A stretch of 64,000 bases of DNA. It comes from Ariolimax columbianus (lineage: Eukaryota > Mollusca > Gastropoda > Stylommatophora > Arionidae). Below are positions 11,274 to 25,200 of this stretch, piece after piece. A model generated the notes under the pieces. That model saw only the letters and a list, made by a program, of their open reading frames with translations, was not told the origin of the DNA and ran no database searches. A program made the translations under genes and the position numbers. Numbering within the stretch: position 1 is the stretch's first letter; the number at the start of each line of letters is the position of its first letter. The stretch is taken from contig JAVGWX010000002.1 in assembly GCA_036924085.1 (NCBI GenBank), positions 47,960,916 to 48,024,915 on the forward strand. The letters run 5' to 3'.

Positions 11274-11282
11274 GCGAAAGGG
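11268..11282 (-). repeat. piggyBac right terminal inverted repeat
   Basis: Exact inverted copy of 8676-8690. It is followed by TTAG at 11283-11286, the altered partner of the left TTAA. Confidence 0.93.
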
Positions 11283-11943
11283 TTAGCCTGTGGCCCAGTA
11301 CATCCGATTTCAACAGGCGTTTCTGTAGGGATGCCCTCCTTAGCCTTTGGCTGTCCCCAGCCTATCTGCAAGGCAGCAGTTGTTTTTGGTCAGAGTTGTC
11401 TCTCTTAGGGAAGTTGTCTTGCAGGACTATCGAGTCTTCCCCACTCGTGTCTATAGGGTGTGGCAATGATTAGATATAATGGACTGTATGTACTAGTTTT
11501 TCAAGTATCTCGGAAGAGAGGCAGTCCAGTGTGTCTGTGTCCCAGGATCGTCACGTCCTGCCAGAAACGTAGCATATGCATGTGAGTGAGGTATCTCCTT
11601 GCTCCTTCTATTTTCTCGGCTCATCTGCAGTGATGGTACGCCTAGCATTCCCCACCACCTGGGAGGTTATCACAATAGGGCAGAGGAGCAATGTCCGCTG
11701 GCCTGCATCTCTTCTGCTTCCATTGGGATGACTGATATCAGACAGAGGTAAAGAGCAAGGCAGGAGTGCATTTAACCAGGGGACAAGCCTGGTCATGGCA
11801 CGGAGATGTTGTTCGCCTGGTGGGCTGAGTCTCAACAGTTCGCAGTGAGGTGGCTGCTCTACTGCTTATGAAACCCCGACAGAGAACTAAGTCTTCTACT
11901 AGTGGTTTCACACTTCAACGCCGTATGGGGTGAATATCGAAAG
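11283..11943 (-). mobile_element. 5' part of the internally deleted LINE-N derivative
   Basis: Closely resembles the 5' leader of the intact LINE-N at 32450-33118 over its whole length. It includes the core TGTTGAAATCGGATG and the long block around CCTCCTTAGCCTTTGGCTG. Homology stops at about 11943, so it is 5'-truncated relative to the full element. Short open frames here and in the intact copy read alike in one frame, ending in NARRTI, but this may only reflect shared ancestry. The element continues at 8671-8620, left of the piggyBac. Confidence 0.85.
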
Positions 11944-12482
11944 CAATCATCCAAAACAAATGACTCGGAACTGGAACATTATAAACATTGGACTAGCCAC
12001 TGTTAATATTTTACTTCACTAAATGTCGGCCCTCACAACAGCATTTCTGACACAGTACATCAGGACTGTGTGATCCCCAAATCACCTGAGCAATACAGGA
12101 TTACATTCTTCTGTACACACTTCCTAGATAAAAATCATACCTAAGCAACATATACTAGAACACTATTGTACAGTCCATATGGAGAGTAAGTGCATTCTAC
12201 CGTATTGTGAAAAGAGTTTGTGGTATTAGAAACAAAATTGCAGGATTAAAAATTATAATGGGAAAAAGACATGATGCAGGTTTGCCCAGCTGTGAATGCA
12301 CGTACCTGCATGAAAGTCTGAATAATGTACAAAAGAGGCTATACAACATGTCAGTTATTTAAAACATTACAGTTTTAATCTTAAGTATACTAGCAGACCA
12401 GGTGAACTACACAAAATGAAAAAAAAAAATACAAGACACCCCATACAATTCTACGAGCCACATCATTTCATATTTATCCCAG
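11944..12482. other. No gene or repeat recognised
   Basis: AT-rich sequence. GTAAGT-like and AG-like splice motifs occur, but no convincing coding exon could be built. If the plus-strand gene candidate is real, this is intron and may hold a small exon that I missed. Confidence 0.35.
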
Positions 12483-12616
12483 CAAGTGCCTTGTGTCAAT
12501 TTGATCCAGTTATGAGATCACATGATTCATTCCGCAAATTGGAAATACAGACATCCTCACATTTGAGAAATAAATTAAGAAATGCATCCACATTCCTAAA
12601 AAATGGAGATAACTAA
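12483..12616 (+). CDS. Candidate last coding exon, plus strand, unknown gene
   Basis: A pyrimidine-rich acceptor (TATTTATCCCAG) ends at 12482. It is followed by an open frame, entered with two bases of a split codon, that ends in TAA at 12614-12616. The peptide includes CQFDPVMRSHDSFRKLEIQ. It is not a recognised transposon sequence. It would end about 130 bp before the poly(A) signal of BIRC5 on the other strand, a tail-to-tail layout. No strong AATAAA follows on the plus strand, only an ATAAAATATAAAG stretch near 12705. Weak call. Confidence 0.25.
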
Positions 12617-13177
12617 ATAATTGAGGACAAAATAACTGATTTTCATCGGGTTCGCTGCCTCCGATTAACCATTACAGAAACAGTTCCTGGCATTCAATTA
12701 TTTATAAAATATAAAGTCAGTTTTCTCATTAATTATTCCTTTCAGCTTTATTGTCAAATTCAGAAAACTCTAAATGGAAATATTTACACGCCAAAAATTT
12801 TCAAAACAACCACTTAATAGAAACATGCATGGAACAGCATTGCAATTCATATCAAATGTTTCTACTAAAAAAAAATCCATTTTTGCTTCATATTTCAAGC
12901 CAAATATTGGTATACAAAACTTGTATAATGCCCCTAGCCTAAACCAAAGAAGATGAGCTGGAAGTAGTTTTCCCCACTAAACAATCAACATGGTCCATGA
13001 ATGGACACTCATCATGGCCAATCGAATATCTTGAAGGAGAAAAAAACTTGCAAACAATTTGCATAGCATATTTGTGTAACATATGGCTAAACATAGGTTT
13101 TCTATGTAACATATAGTACTTCTTGATTCATTGAAATGAGAAGGAAAAAAAAAGGTACGTTACAGATACGTTCCCCA
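12617..13177 (-). other. BIRC5: Likely 3' UTR of BIRC5
   Basis: Repeat-free sequence directly after the BIRC5 stop codon, running about 430 nt to an AATAAA at 12752-12747 on the minus strand. It is AT-rich with runs of T. Extent is inferred from the poly(A) signal only. Confidence 0.5.
12747..12752 (-). promoter_or_regulatory. BIRC5: Candidate BIRC5 poly(A) signal
   Basis: AATAAA on the minus strand (GACAATAAAGC), about 430 nt after the stop codon at 13180-13178. It is the first canonical hexamer I see downstream of the stop. Confidence 0.5.
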
Positions 13178-13267
13178 TCATTTGCCACTAACATGCTCAA
13201 TAATGGCTTCCCTGGATGCAGCACTTTGCTCAACAAATTCTCGTCTTCTCTTGTCAAATGTCTTTTC
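13178..13267 (-). CDS. BIRC5: BIRC5 exon 4 (last coding exon)
   Basis: A CCACAG acceptor precedes GAA at 13267. Ninety nucleotides encode 29 residues plus TGA at 13180-13178, beginning EKTFDKRRREFVEQ and ending IIEHVSGK. This matches the length of the human last exon as I recall it. The highly charged helix corresponds to the survivin C-terminal coiled helix that packs with borealin and INCENP. It starts in phase 0. Confidence 0.88.
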   Translation of the reverse strand, partial: EKTFDKRRREFVEQSAASREAIIEHVSGK

Positions 13268-16200
13268 CTGTGGAAATCAGAAATGGACTTTTATAGTTTC
13301 ATTATCTGCGTCAAACATAGAATTAAAAATGTATACTCTTAGTTATTTTTCAGCACAGGCCTTTCATTCTTGTATCTCATTTTGAGGAGGTCAAGGTTGA
13401 GCGCAGCTTAGATAGCGGACTACTAGTCTGTATGTTGCCAGCTCAAACACACCACATCCACATAATAATAATAATGTTCGCTAAGGCATCTGATGCCTGT
13501 TGCGTTGGTCGGCCACATCCATGAACACGCTGTGGCGTGGTAAATTAAGCAGCAGGTGTGGCGGCCGTGATCCCTGGAGGCTCTTGGATGTGAGCCTGAT
13601 ACTCAGATGCCGCGGGACGGGCGCCGCGAGTTTGTAATGAGTACTCTGTCTCCTGTGCGTCAGGCCGGTGTATGTCTTCTGACAGGAATTCAGTGATAGA
13701 GTGTGCAATACTAACTGTTGGGAAGCTGCATGTCTTAGACGGGTGTGGGCATTTAGTGCAAACATCTGCCCATAAGTATTTCATTTCTGCCAAAATTTGA
13801 TATATTTTTGTTTAGCAAAGTTGTACTTAGAAATGTTGCCAATCATGCATCTATGGATACATACATGCACGCTAAAAATGAAGGTTAATTTCAATCAAAA
13901 CCTTTCAGTGGAGCATAGGTTTTCAAATACATGTCAAGTCCAACTGTCTTGGGTCATCTGTTTCAGCTCAGTCCATGTCTTACCTGATTCGTTTATTTTG
14001 TTTCAAGCTCTTTTCTGCATGTTCTGATCTGCCTCTACTTCTCTTGCGAATTTCACAGAGATTGATTTCCTTAATGCTCATTCTATCCAACACCAGTGGT
14101 TCTTTACAACAATCCTATATTTGGGATCTTATCATACCATTTCAATATCTCTATTATGTACAGGCATAAATTTATTGAAGTCTGTACATCTTTGGTTACT
14201 ATATTTGTTGTGTTCTGTGTTTCAGAGCTGTACAGTAGAATGGATGTTACACATTGGAGATACATATTTTATTATTGTGTTGGACTTAATTTCTTTTGAT
14301 TTCCATAAGTTCACCAATGCAATGAAAGCTTCTGTCACTTTTTGTATTACTGAATATTTTTACCTGTATCACCTAACACGATCTATGAATGATTTCATAT
14401 CATGCCAGAGTGTGTCTCCCAACAATCTGTTTGTCACTGGTTGCATTTATTCTGATAATTCTAGTTTTTTTCCCTCCAATGTCTCAATTTCTGTAACCTT
14501 ACACTTTTTTTTTTATGTTTCATCTGCTAACACTTCCAGACATCAACTTGAGCATATCTAAAGAAATTGTCTGCATAAGGTCATTAATATCTCCATTGAG
14601 ACTCTTCTGGAAAGATACTGGTAATGGTCATATGTGCATTCTCTGCCTGTTGTAAGTAGGACACCTGTGCGGCAGACATTTTTATCAGTGTCACAGATAC
14701 ATTCATCAGGATGTGCTATCTTGAAAAGATGGTGTCTCAATCTTTTTTTCCTCATATATCTTCATTAACCATGTCTTGGTCCACTCTTCCAACAATGTTA
14801 GAATGTTCTGCATGTTAAAACTTTTCTCTGCACTTTTGTCCGCACAAGGCCAAATCATCAGCAAAAACAAATGGGTACATTTTTCTGAAATATTCTGTTA
14901 TATATTATTTATCTTAATTCACCAAAACCCCAAGTGATTCTTTTTTCACGTTTGGCATTGTGTGTGATCTGATCTTTATATTGGCGGAAATAGCTTCCTG
15001 CAGAATCAAGATATGTTTTTTCTTTTAAATGTCCCATCAGTCTGGAATGTTATTGTGGTTTTGTATCTGACAACAGGGAACATTACTATAGAATACTATA
15101 TTGTATTTCTTAAAATATAACGGTCATTTTACAGTATAACAAAACAACTCGCAACTTAAATCAACGCAAGTCACAATGGCAGACTCTAACACAGTTGAAT
15201 CAAATATGAATTGAATATTTGGTGCAGCATTAATACATCCGTGTGTGTATGTGTGTATATATACAGTTACATACCTGCCTAGAAACCACCCTGAAACTTC
15301 CAATGAAGGTGGTGCATATTGGATGTCCAGGAAACAAATTAGCATGGATGTGAAATTGCAAGTGATACATCGTTTGGATGAATTGATTCTGATCAGACAC
15401 ACATGTCCATTTTATCACAATATAATGACACCCACAGGCTTCTGATTTTCATAGCGCTTTATCTCCGTGGAATGGATCCCCAGCATAATAGTCTCCCTGA
15501 CCTATTTACAGTAAACAAGTATCCAAGAATTTGCCAAGACAGTTGATGTAGCAATGTTTTTACATGATGAGGTTGCAACAACCTTTGTTATTTGCCTTCT
15601 ATGACATGATTGGAAGGTTACAGTAGTAGTATTATTTCATCCCAAGTCATCACTCAGTTTAATATTTTAAAATGGATTTTTATGCCACTTTTTAGATGAA
15701 GGTGAAAGACTGACTGGCCAAATGATTTAATAATAAACTCCAAGCTGTATAGGGCTACAGGAAAAAAAAATCGAGGTCATCACTGGAACCTGTCTGGCAG
15801 TGTAAAAATCAATTATCAGACAAAAGAAGGAAATGGAAATCAAGACCAACTCTGGGACCACTTGAAACATATTGACCAACAAAGTGGGTATCAAAGCTTG
15901 GATCCCCAAGTGAGGAGCCTATTGAACAGACTTGCAATGCACTACAGCCAGAAGGACCCAGATCCACCTTTGTATATAAGAACCACTGCAACCCACTACC
16001 ATAGAAACACCATCAAGAGTGAAGAACAGCACAAGTAGCTTTCAACAACCACACTTATTAGATAATGCAAAAATAGGTAGGACATTTTTTTTGGGGGGGG
16101 GAAGTGTACAAAAAAACTGCACTTACTATTTTTAAAGTAACAATTTTCATGTTTAGTCTTTTAAACTCAAGTATTGTGAGTTTCTCTACAGGCTTCCTCA

Positions 16201-19200
16201 GTGGTAGAAACGGGCAGTTCGGAGAGTGCTTTTTGTGTTCCTTTCTGTGGATACAAAATATGTGTGTAGAACGTTGCCCATAGGCAAATCAATGTGCAAA
16301 CAAGTAAGAATTTTTTTAAAGGGGCAAAGCTGATAGTGGGATTCCAGAAATTCAGTTATTAGGAAAGACTCAGAAACACCGGCATACAGTTTCTAGAAAA
16401 GAGATGAATTCGAGGTGACAATAGAGATGATCAGAGAAACAGATTAATTAGACTATAATAAGTTTTTTTCAAAATACTTCCAACTACAAGAACAAGAGGG
16501 CATAGCTACAAATTAACTAAAGAGGTCCAGATTAGATATTAGGAAATATTTTGTTAGTCATAGTGGTGATGATCTCAGTTATAGGAAAGTATGCAATGTA
16601 ATTGAAGTGATGCAAAATTGGTTACAAGTCACACACCAAGACATTTTTCTAGAGGTCATCAACAAGCTGGTGGATAAAGTGTTACCAGGTACAGTGATTA
16701 ATGAGACACCAAAAAATGTATGTTTCGCATTCCTGTAAAATTACTGTTACTGTATGACTGTCTCGTATGTGTGTGTGCAGTATATAAATTTTTCTTGAAT
16801 AATGAGGAAATATTTCAAGTAATGAGCTACAAGACAGAAATACTTTGTAAAAGCTACAGTAAAAGTTTCCTTTTTGTGTAAGATTCTTCAATGCAAGCAC
16901 CACCAACAATATCTAATGAAATACTCTCTTGAAAGGGTTTCTTAGTGTAAAAGAACATGTTTTATTGGCATTTTCTGCAGGCACATACAGTGGATCATCA
17001 TGAGGTTCCCAGCCATCCAGTTCTTTGTTACAAAATATGCAGCAAACATTGTCAGGCGACTCTGGTCCAGGGTTGAAGTAAAAACCTGCACTTGCAAGCT
17101 GGAATATAGCAATAAATACAAACTAGTCAAACACAATCTCTGTTCCGCAGTGGTGAAAAAAAAATGTTCTGACAATTGTGTTCTGACAATAGAATGACCG
17201 TGTACATAATATAACCACTAGTTTTTAATTATACTTTTTTTTAAATGTCATAGAATATACCAAGAGGAACCAAAAGAATACATTTTTTTAAAACCTAAGT
17301 AAAAGGGATAAATTGATGATGAAAACGGTAACAAATTCTCATAATCTGGTTGGTCCATCCTAAAACTGCCTGTAAGGTTGTCTGAGCATGTCTCTCTGCT
17401 TGATCCTATCCTCTGCAGATCACTTCATTTCAGCATAGGTTCTTAGTTGACCTGTACTTCTACAGGGGCAGATGCTCCTGTGCAAGGTCCCAGCTCTGGC
17501 ATGAGCTGGATGTAGCCGGGAGAAAGGTTCATACTTTAATGTCTCTGCAAGCTTGAAATGTAAAGGTGAGGCTTGATAATTCCCTTCCTTTTTTTCTCCT
17601 GCATTTTCTCCTCTAGTATCTTCTGCCGTAGAATTTCATATATGCGCATATTGTGTCCTATTCAACTTAATCTTGCTATCATTTTCAATATTTGTCTTTG
17701 TGCCCACCTCAGTGAGGATATTGCCCTTGGATCTTTTTTCTTCCAAGCTCACTTGTTCCATTCTCAGGTAGCACCACATTTTAAAACGCTTCCAAGACTT
17801 CTAAATCTTTCTTCATTAGAGTGCATGGTTCAACTGGCCATACAAAAGCAGTGATTGTTCTTTCCCTTAGTTATATCCTGATATACTTTGGGGTTAGCAA
17901 TTTGTTTTTCTCTTAAACCCATATTCGCCATCACAATCCTGAAGTTAATTTCCATCTCATTGTCGGAATCTTCTGTGTAATGGTTTGATCTAAATATGTT
18001 AACCCTCATACATGTTTAATTATTTCTCCATTGATGATTATTTTCATTTGCCGATATTGCTTGGCTATTACCAGTATTCATCTTCAATGGGTTTCATGCC
18101 AAACTCTTTGGCTGTGCTGTTAAGTTTCTAAAGCAGATATTGCAATGCTGCTGCTGGTCCGCCCACTTTGGTCTGAGCATCTGCAAATTTGATGACATTA
18201 ACTTTCATACCATTGACTTTGACACCCCTATTACAACTCTGATCGACCTTGTTCCATCATTATTCCAGAATATGTGTTATAGTGAACTCACTGAAAGCAA
18301 GCAAACCTGTCGTACCAGCTGTCTTATTGAAACTGGATCTGTTAATCCTGTTATCGAAATAATTGCCTTTTCATTTACATATATCATTACAAAGCTACAA
18401 GCGAAGTTCCATTCTCATGTAAAAATTCAAGTAATTACTATTTGTATTGATCTGACCGCCATCATTTCCTTCTTTCTCAGTTCAGTGCAAAATGTTAGAC
18501 AACACATGTACAGTTTTAGGAATAAGAACATTTTTAGGAAAAAGGATTGCACAATATTTAGCCTATATGGCATAAAGCATATTCAATACCATAAAAGTTG
18601 GTTCAAAATAGAAATTGTGGTGAGTGTTACCCAATTGTTACAGGGAAACAAAGACTAAAAACAATGTATGTGTCCTCCCATTCACATTGTAAGAGGCAAC
18701 TAAGAATGGTAGGACATGAAATTATGAACTCTATCCCGTGGAAATTACGAGGGCAATTTATTAAATAGGTCACAAATGGCCATTTGAACAAAAAATGTCA
18801 GATTCAAATTGAAAACCATTTATTATTGCACTCACATTGTCCCTTGTTTCTCAACATCATTTCCACCAAAATTAATACACTTATCCCATCGATTTATCAG
18901 TGTATAAGAACCTGCAGCATAGAAGTCTTTGGTATGCTGTCTCGGCCACATATGCACTTCACTTTCAACACCCTCTACATACGCAAAACGTTTTCCACCA
19001 AAGTGGGTTTAAGTGCACCAAACAGCTGCAAGTCATTCAGGGCTAAGTCAGATGGGCAAGGTGGATGTTCAACAAGTTGCTTTCCAGAAGTCTCTGTTGC
19101 AATCTGAATAGGACATCAGCAATCATTTTAGCTTCCACACTTTTCAGCTATCCCATATCAGTTTGTGACATACTTACTGACCTACACTCGTATAAGCTAT

Positions 19201-22200
19201 ATGAAAGAGAAAAGAAGACCTCTGTGACTTGGCTTTTCGTCTACCATGACCACCTTAGTATCCGATCTTCTTCCACATTAGAGAATGGAGTTGGGTCTGC
19301 TCCACTCGCATATGCAATGGTTGGACTTTGAGATTGTTATGTATTGTCTGGTTACTGATATTGTCCCTTTTCGTCCCCTGGACCACCTTTCTTAGGTACT
19401 TTTTTCTGAAGTTTGTAGTTGCCTTTCTTGGGCTGTGATCATTGCTCATGACTCATATAAATATGTCCGGTCAGACATAGGTCGAGAAGTATACATTCAT
19501 CTTTGTTTTCCTGCTTATTTCTCTTTTGCTGAGGAATCATATGTTTAGTGCATGGAAAAGTCTAGCAGTTCCTGCTCTTTGTGCTGTTAACTCTTCTTTG
19601 ATTATTCCCTTGCAGATTCCACTCCTAGATATTTTAAGTGCCTTACCTGCTCCAGTGGCTGTGTTCCCAGGGATACCTGAAATCCCTTCTCTTCCGATCA
19701 CCGTGGTTTTTGTTTTCTTCTTCTTTCGGTCTCAATCTCCCACTGCCAAACCCTGAAAGGGCTTAAGTAGCAGAATGTAGTCCAGAGAACGGAATGCGTT
19801 GTGTCGTAGTTTACAGCTTGGCTGCGCTATTTGCACATTTCAGTCCAACACATCCGACTTTAGCAAGCATTTTTTGAGTACCGGGTTAGCATTCCCTCTT
19901 CTATCCCAACTCCTTAGCCAGTCTGCAGCCTGTTATCCAGGATCACCGCGTGGAGGTGTAGAAGGATCTTGGCAGCTATGGTTCGCTGGCCCCGGCGCTA
20001 AGTCATATATGGGTCGCTGACTACTGCAGCTCATGCGCTGCTCAGCATCTTGATCCCTGTTTTTGTTTTTAATTTGCTGAAGTGCATTTCTCTTCTTCAA
20101 CTTTTCTTTCCAGACCTGCAAGTTGGTCTGGAGAAATGGCTCGGTTTTCGTGATCAGGGCCACATCATCTGCAAATGTTTGCTCCAATATATAACTTGGT
20201 CTCATTTTCTAGTATCCCACTTCATACTTTTTTTGTCAGTTCCTTGCAGGTTTTGATGTCATCCATGAGGCATATGAAAATATACAGTGATAGAAGGTCA
20301 TTATGTTTTACTCCGCTAGTGGTCCTGAACTCTCCTGATTTTGGGTTTGATGACTGCACATAATTTCTACATGTTTTATGGAAGCTCTATAAGGCACAGA
20401 TCATGGGAATTGGGATATTCTTCCTCGTCAAGTACTCCCAAAGCTTGTTCAAGGGACTTTATCCAAAAAACAGAGATGCATCTCAACATACTCAAGAGCC
20501 CTATCGCTCAGTTGTCTGAGTGTAAAGATAAGGTATTCAGTACTTCTGTTTGCCCAAAACCCACATTGGGTCTCATCCATACTCGTCTCTGCTAGCTAGA
20601 CCTCTTAATCGCCGTTCTAGAATCCTAGAGTAGACTTTCCCTGGGGACACTGAGATTGGAAATACCTCTGTGATTTTCACACTGTTGATTGTTTTCCATT
20701 TTAAATATTGATATTATTATGGCAACCCCCAAATCTCTTGGTATCTTCTTGTGGCGCAAAACTGCCTTAAGAATCTTCATGAATAGTATCTCTAAAACCG
20801 TTTCCGTGTATTCAACCATTTCTGGTGTTATACCATCATGCTTTACCAACCTTAATTTTCTCCAATGCTGCCTTTAATTCTTTCACCATGATATTATCAT
20901 TCCCCTTCATGGTGTCCTCTGAGATTGTCACTTCCAGGTCTTGATTTTCCTCCACTCCAATGAGATCTGAGAAATATTCTGTCCATTACCTCTCAGCAGC
21001 GCACCTTGTTTATCTTTAACAAGTTTCAGAGGGCATTCCTTTTCCGTCCTCATGTTCTTCAGACATAAATTAACATTATTCTGTTTGCAATTTATGGAAT
21101 TTTGTTCACTAGCTTGACAACAGAGACATGGTGAGTAGAAGAAAAAATAAAAGGAGTTCTGCTGTTAAATTCCTACTTATGGAAAGAGTTAATATTTTAA
21201 AAACTGCATTTTATACTGCTTTTTTCAGAGAATCCTAAATGGTATAACAAACAGGCATGTTTTGTGTATTACATAGACAAACTATACTAGCGCAAAGTTT
21301 TATTAGCTATGATGTAGCCTACATTTTCCAAAAGTTGTTTTTTTAAATGATTGGCTAATATAAAGTGCAGCTATGTGTAAGAGAAAATCTATTGCTGTTG
21401 TCAATGTTAAAAATTACGCCTGCCAGCAATCACATCTGTACAAAGTAATCATGGACAAAGTTCAGGTGAGGCAAATGATCAGAACAATAAAACTGTATCA
21501 AAGAAAAATGTATTGAAGTAATAGAACTTTAGAAAAAAATACCAAAGAACTGTTATAGTTTAGAATTTAAAAAACTGTTTCCCTAGTTCAAATTTAGTGG
21601 TTTGATATGCAACTTTTACTATAATGATCAAAAATGTACAATTTGTTGGAATCTTACAAGGTGCAGGTGCACAGAAGCTACCTTACTTGAATCCTGGTAT
21701 TCTTCATCATACGCAGTCAGACAGTAACCATTATTTTTTCGAAAAAGGCAGCGGTCATCCTGGGGCTGTCGACACTGCCATAGAGCTTGTCTAGTGTTGT
21801 CACTGGTGATGGCCACATCTGCTCTCCCTGATCCTCGTATGTCGGGCAGTTTTGCAGCAAATGCTCAGCGGTCATTTTCCCGGTACCACACGGGCATTCG
21901 TTGGTGCCACCTATCTTCAATTTGTTGAATAGGTGGTACATCAGTCTATTGTGGCCAGTGCGAAGTCTGAAGACCACGACCTGCTCTCTTCTGTTCAACT
22001 GGTAATAGGCATCTTTTTTGGTGTAGCCAGTATGTTCGGTTTCCCATTTGGTCATGTATCTAGCTCTAATAAGCCGTTTTGACTCTCCTTATGTCATACT
22101 AGTATCTGGTTGTGGTAATTTTTGCACTTTCTTTTGCCAGTGTCTGCCTCCTTGTTGCCTTGGATGTTTCAGTGAGATGAAACCCACTGCACCACTACCC

Positions 22201-25200
22201 TTTTTGGTGCGGACTGCTGGCATAGTTGACAGAGTACTGCTCTTAAATCATTAAGTTCAGTATTTTTCTGGCTTTTTAGTGCCGTGACTACGGCCAGAGC
22301 ATCTGTAAGCAGGACTATGTGGCTTTCATTCCTTTTACCAGTCACCATTTCTTCCACTGCTGTCCTCAGTGCCTCTGCCTCCGCTCTGAAATTGCTTGTG
22401 TATTTTCCAGTAGCGAATGACAGTGTTATTTTTCTGCCATTAGGTAGGTTCAGAAATGCTCCTGCCCCTCTGTTCTGTGTTGTATTTGTTACGGAACCGT
22501 CTGTGTATGCATGGGTTCAGTCCATGCTTGGATAGTTTTCCGTTATGTAACTCAGGGTAGTATCTCTTCTTTCTTTTTCAGACTGGCAGTTTTTGTTTCA
22601 AATACCTGGTATATTTTCTACCACCTCTGGAAATATATGCTGCCTCCAGGTAGGTTTTCGTACAGTAGGGATGGGCTTTGGTGTTAGTGCGTTCATGGGG
22701 TTTTCGTGCATCTTTGCTTTGGCTATTTCTGCAAAGTTTCTTCGCTTTAGTTTCCCATTTCCGAAATTGTTTAGTCTCTGGTGCATTGGAATCCTGGTAT
22801 TCAATCAGGCAAGGTTGTCAGGTAGCCAAAAGCAACTTGAATCTGTGTCTGTTCTGCACGATGGAGTAACACGATGGCCCAAAGGTGTGGTGCAGATCAT
22901 CTCTCCATCTCGTTGACGGGTGATTGTAGTTGTACGGCCACCAGAAAGACACCCTTCTCGTCCATCTATTGTCAGTCATGTGAACCACATGGCCAGCCCA
23001 TCTGTACTTTCGCATTGACGTACAGTCAATGACATTCCTGAACTCTGGTTGCAGATGTCAGCATTTCAGATGTGGTCTCTTAGGAAGATACTCAGGACTC
23101 TTTTGACTCCATTGCTCTTTCAGTAATACAGAGCTTCTCTGCATCTGATCTTCGTAGACTTCAAACCTCACACCTAAATACTATTGCTGGGGATAACCAT
23201 GTTATTGAAGGTGTGAGTCCTGGCCCTGACGTCGCCATCTGAGTATTGGTTTAATGTAATTGAAGTTGAGCCAACACGCCGATCTCCTGCAAGAGGTCAT
23301 TATATCAATGTTGTGATTGTTATTGATTTCCTGGTCTGGGTAGAAATACGCATTGACATTTTCGATGGACACATTTTCCAATCTTAGTTTCCCAGTAGTA
23401 GTGTTCAGTTGAAATATAGTATTCTTTCCATTTATATTCAGGTCAACCACCTTGCCTGCTTCATTTAGCTTATTTAAGCTTTGTTCAGATTCTACAATTC
23501 TGCAGGTGAAGATCACAATGCCATCTACAAAATGTAAGTGAGCGTCTCGCCAGCTATGTTGACACCTCAATCTGACAGTTTAGGGACCTAAAAACTTCTT
23601 CAGCGGCACAAGTGAAGTTATTTGGGGGGATGGTACATCCTTGTCGTACTACTCGATGCATAGGTATGGAAAGTGGTTTTTGGAAAAGAGTGATGTCAGT
23701 TGAGCAGCTCTCATTTATCTTCCCTATAAGCTGGGCATACTTTTTTTCAATACCTTGGTTTCTCAATACATCTGCCACTGCATTGATTTCCATGCTATCC
23801 AAGTCTTTTCATAGTCTACAAACACGATGCATGAGGACTTCACACTCTTTCTCCATCAACTGGTTGATTGTGTGGAGATGGTGAATGGTTATGTAACCCT
23901 ATCTGAAACTCGCCAAGTTGCCATTCTAAACTGTGGATAATGACTTTTCAATGAAGTTTTTTTTGCTGCTGATAAGGTCATCTTTTACCAATATGGAGAA
24001 GACCTACAACACCACCTGAGCTATCTCCATTTCGCTTGTAACGAATATGATATGAAGATGAACACAGGCAAAACAGAGACGATGTTGATTTCATGTGAAC
24101 AATTGCAGAGAAGTTTCCGCATTAATATTAGTGACACTGGTATCAAGCAAGTACAGAAGCTCAAATACCTAGGTAGTATGTTCATTGATGATGGCAGAGT
24201 GGACAGAGATATCGCACATAGAATTCAGAAGGTGAACAGTGTCCACTTTCAAATTGCATCCATTTTGAAACACCCCAGTGTGCTTCTTTCAACTAACAGG
24301 AGGCTGATAAATACACTACTTATTCCTACATTTTGTTACCAATGTCAATCTTGGTCCTTACTAGCAACCCATAGGAGTAAGATTCAGATATGCTGTGTGA
24401 GACGTGCAGCCGGAAAGACAAACCATGACCGAATCCGCAACACCACGCTGAGGCAGACAGTGGGGACAAACCCAGTTAGTGGCTACATTGCTTCTCAACA
24501 AATCAAGTGGTTTGGTCATTTAGTCAGAATGCATTATGGCCAGCCTGCATCAAGAGCATATTATCTGCAGGTCTCCTGTCCAAGAGCAAGAGGCAGACCA
24601 CAACGTCGATGGATCGAGGGTGTCTCTGACACTCTCAGGAAGTTCCACCTAATGACAACACAAGCCTCCAAATTGGCGATAACAAGAAATCTACACATTC
24701 CACCTGTCTGCGATGCCATATGGCAAGAGTAGCAGGACAAAAGAAGAAGAAAAAGAGTTTATAAATAGATAATAGCAAGCAGATCGGGTCGTAGTTCGCC
24801 AGAATTTCTCTGTCATGTCTTTGTCAATCAGGATTGTCTTTTAAAACTTTTACTCCTCTGGAATTTATTTTGTATGAAGGCAGATGCTGTATGAAGTGTA
24901 TGGTCGGCAAGTGTATTTCCACTAGCCTAGAGCATTTCTAGTCTTCTTCTTCTTCGTACGCTGTCATCCTGAGGCAGTCAGCACTGCCATAGAGCTTTTC
25001 TAGTGTTGGCACTGGTGAAGGCCACCACATGTGCTTTCTCTGGTCCTCGCATGTCGGGCAATTTTGCAGCAGATGTTCAACAGTCATTTTCCCTGTACCA
25101 CAGGTGCATTCGTCAGTGCCACCTATCTTCAGTTTATTGTGGTCTGTTGTGGCCTGTGCGGAGTCTGAAGACCACGACCTGCTCTTTTCTGTTCAACTGG

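Larger units (their letters stand above)
8676..11282 (-). mobile_element. Complete piggyBac transposon, 2607 bp
   Basis: Class II cut-and-paste element bounded by perfect 15-bp terminal inverted repeats: CCCTTTCGCTGCCAC at 8676-8690 and its complement at 11268-11282. Inside the right end are two palindromic subterminal repeats at 11207-11230 and 11251-11273 (GACGACT, then AA or TT, AGTCGTC, followed by CGTGGCA). CAGTGCCAC near 8713 mirrors GTGGCACTG near 11224. It encodes one intact transposase on the minus strand. It is inserted in an internally deleted LINE-N derivative. Intact ORF and perfect ends suggest a young or recently mobile copy. Confidence 0.93.

Noticed and set aside
16127..16141. 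Using the GT at 16141 as the exon 3 donor of BIRC5
   Set aside because: GTTACT is a weak donor. The GTAAGT 15 nt later keeps the frame and gives the conserved 118-nt length.
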